Positions 32,862-33,339 of a stretch of 33,339 nucleotides of DNA are shown here, piece after piece. Positions within the stretch are counted from its first letter, which is position 1, and each line of letters starts with the position of its first letter. The DNA comes from Phlegmacium glaucopus (taxonomy: Eukaryota; Basidiomycota; Agaricomycetes; Agaricales; Cortinariaceae), in the NCBI GenBank assembly GCA_015039465.1, contig MU129989.1:60157-93495 (forward strand), given 5' to 3'. The position numbers were made by a program, and so were the translations under genes. Below the pieces are notes generated by a model. It did no database searches. It was not told where the DNA came from and saw only the letters and a list, made by a program, of their open reading frames with translations.

Positions 32862-33339
32862 GCACGGTGTCGCGCACCAATACTGATTGGTAGCGTGAGA
32901 AGAAAGCTTAAAAGTCGCCATCATGAAAATAAGCGGACTTTGAATTTGATTACCTATTTTGGAAGCGGCCCTGAATCGCGTTCCTGGTCAACAAAATCAT
33001 TCGTTCAACGATAACATCCCCATCACTCATCATACTCTCAATGTCTCACACTATGCTCTCCATCGTTTTCACTATCGACATGCTCCTAAGCATATACCAT
33101 CCGTTCGTTCCTTGGCTAGTGATCCAGCAAAGCGATCAATCTACTATTCACTATCGGACATCGGCTCCTAAGCATATACCATCCGTTCGTTCCTTGGCTA
33201 GTGATCCAGCAAAGCGATCAATCTACTATTCGCGTCGGTCATCGGCTCGCGTTTGATCGTATCCTTGGTCCATCATTTCAAGAATGGCCCCTTTATGGAT
33301 GCATCAACTACATCTCCCATTATGTAAAAGGCTTTGTCA
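32862..33339 (+). repeat. Dispersed repeat R4, copy B (runs off the window)
   Basis: Inverted match to 7085-7474. Compared with that copy it contains an extra 82-bp step: bases 33082-33149 and 33164-33231 are identical 68-bp direct repeats beginning GCTCCTAAGCATATACC. Copy A has only one. It carries no gene that I can recognise. Confidence 0.75.

Overview
The window looks like nuclear DNA of a mushroom-forming fungus (Agaricomycetes). The evidence is genes cut by many 50-65 bp GT-AG introns, a decayed Plavaka/CACTA-like transposase, and basidiomycete-type families: a 7-TM integral membrane protein, a tail-anchored two-domain surface protein and a P-loop GTPase with the DSRG and TKFD motifs. 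Genus and order cannot be resolved from the sequence.

Layout. Positions 1 to about 12.3 kb are repeat-rich and AT-rich with no intact gene. This part holds a terminal-inverted-repeat (TIR) element cut by the window edge (1-1245), a hAT-like MITE with a perfect 8-bp target-site duplication (1928-2426), a diverged ~172-bp satellite-like array (2682-3840), a broken Plavaka-type transposase interrupted by a second MITE (4107-5930), several dispersed inverted repeats (5934-9569) and a homogeneous 70-bp minisatellite of about 22 units (10301-11886). A small GTPase gene (12320-13580, minus) marks the edge of gene-bearing DNA. From 13.6 to 17.8 kb the sequence is poorly coding, with a foldback element and three weak candidate genes or gene remnants.

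From 17.9 to 31.9 kb lies a compact gene block: a 7-TM membrane protein (+), a tail-anchored two-domain surface protein (+), ornithine aminotransferase (-), a DHHC palmitoyltransferase (-), thymidylate kinase (+) and a large PPR-type mitochondrial protein (+). The DHHC and thymidylate kinase genes are divergent across 158 bp. The PPR start lies only 53 bp after the kinase stop. From 32.3 kb to the end the sequence is transposon-derived again, and both segments there match sequences in the left repeat region in inverted orientation.

The genes are mostly housekeeping and do not form one pathway: arginine/ornithine catabolism (OAT), dTTP synthesis (thymidylate kinase), protein palmitoylation (DHHC) and mitochondrial RNA metabolism (PPR). 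I translated and spliced by eye. Exon junctions were chosen by GT-AG consensus, phase and family conservation, and the larger models keep an open frame end to end. I found no CRISPR array, bacterial-type operon, rRNA or confident tRNA. The most unusual material is repeat biology rather than a recognisable new multi-gene system.
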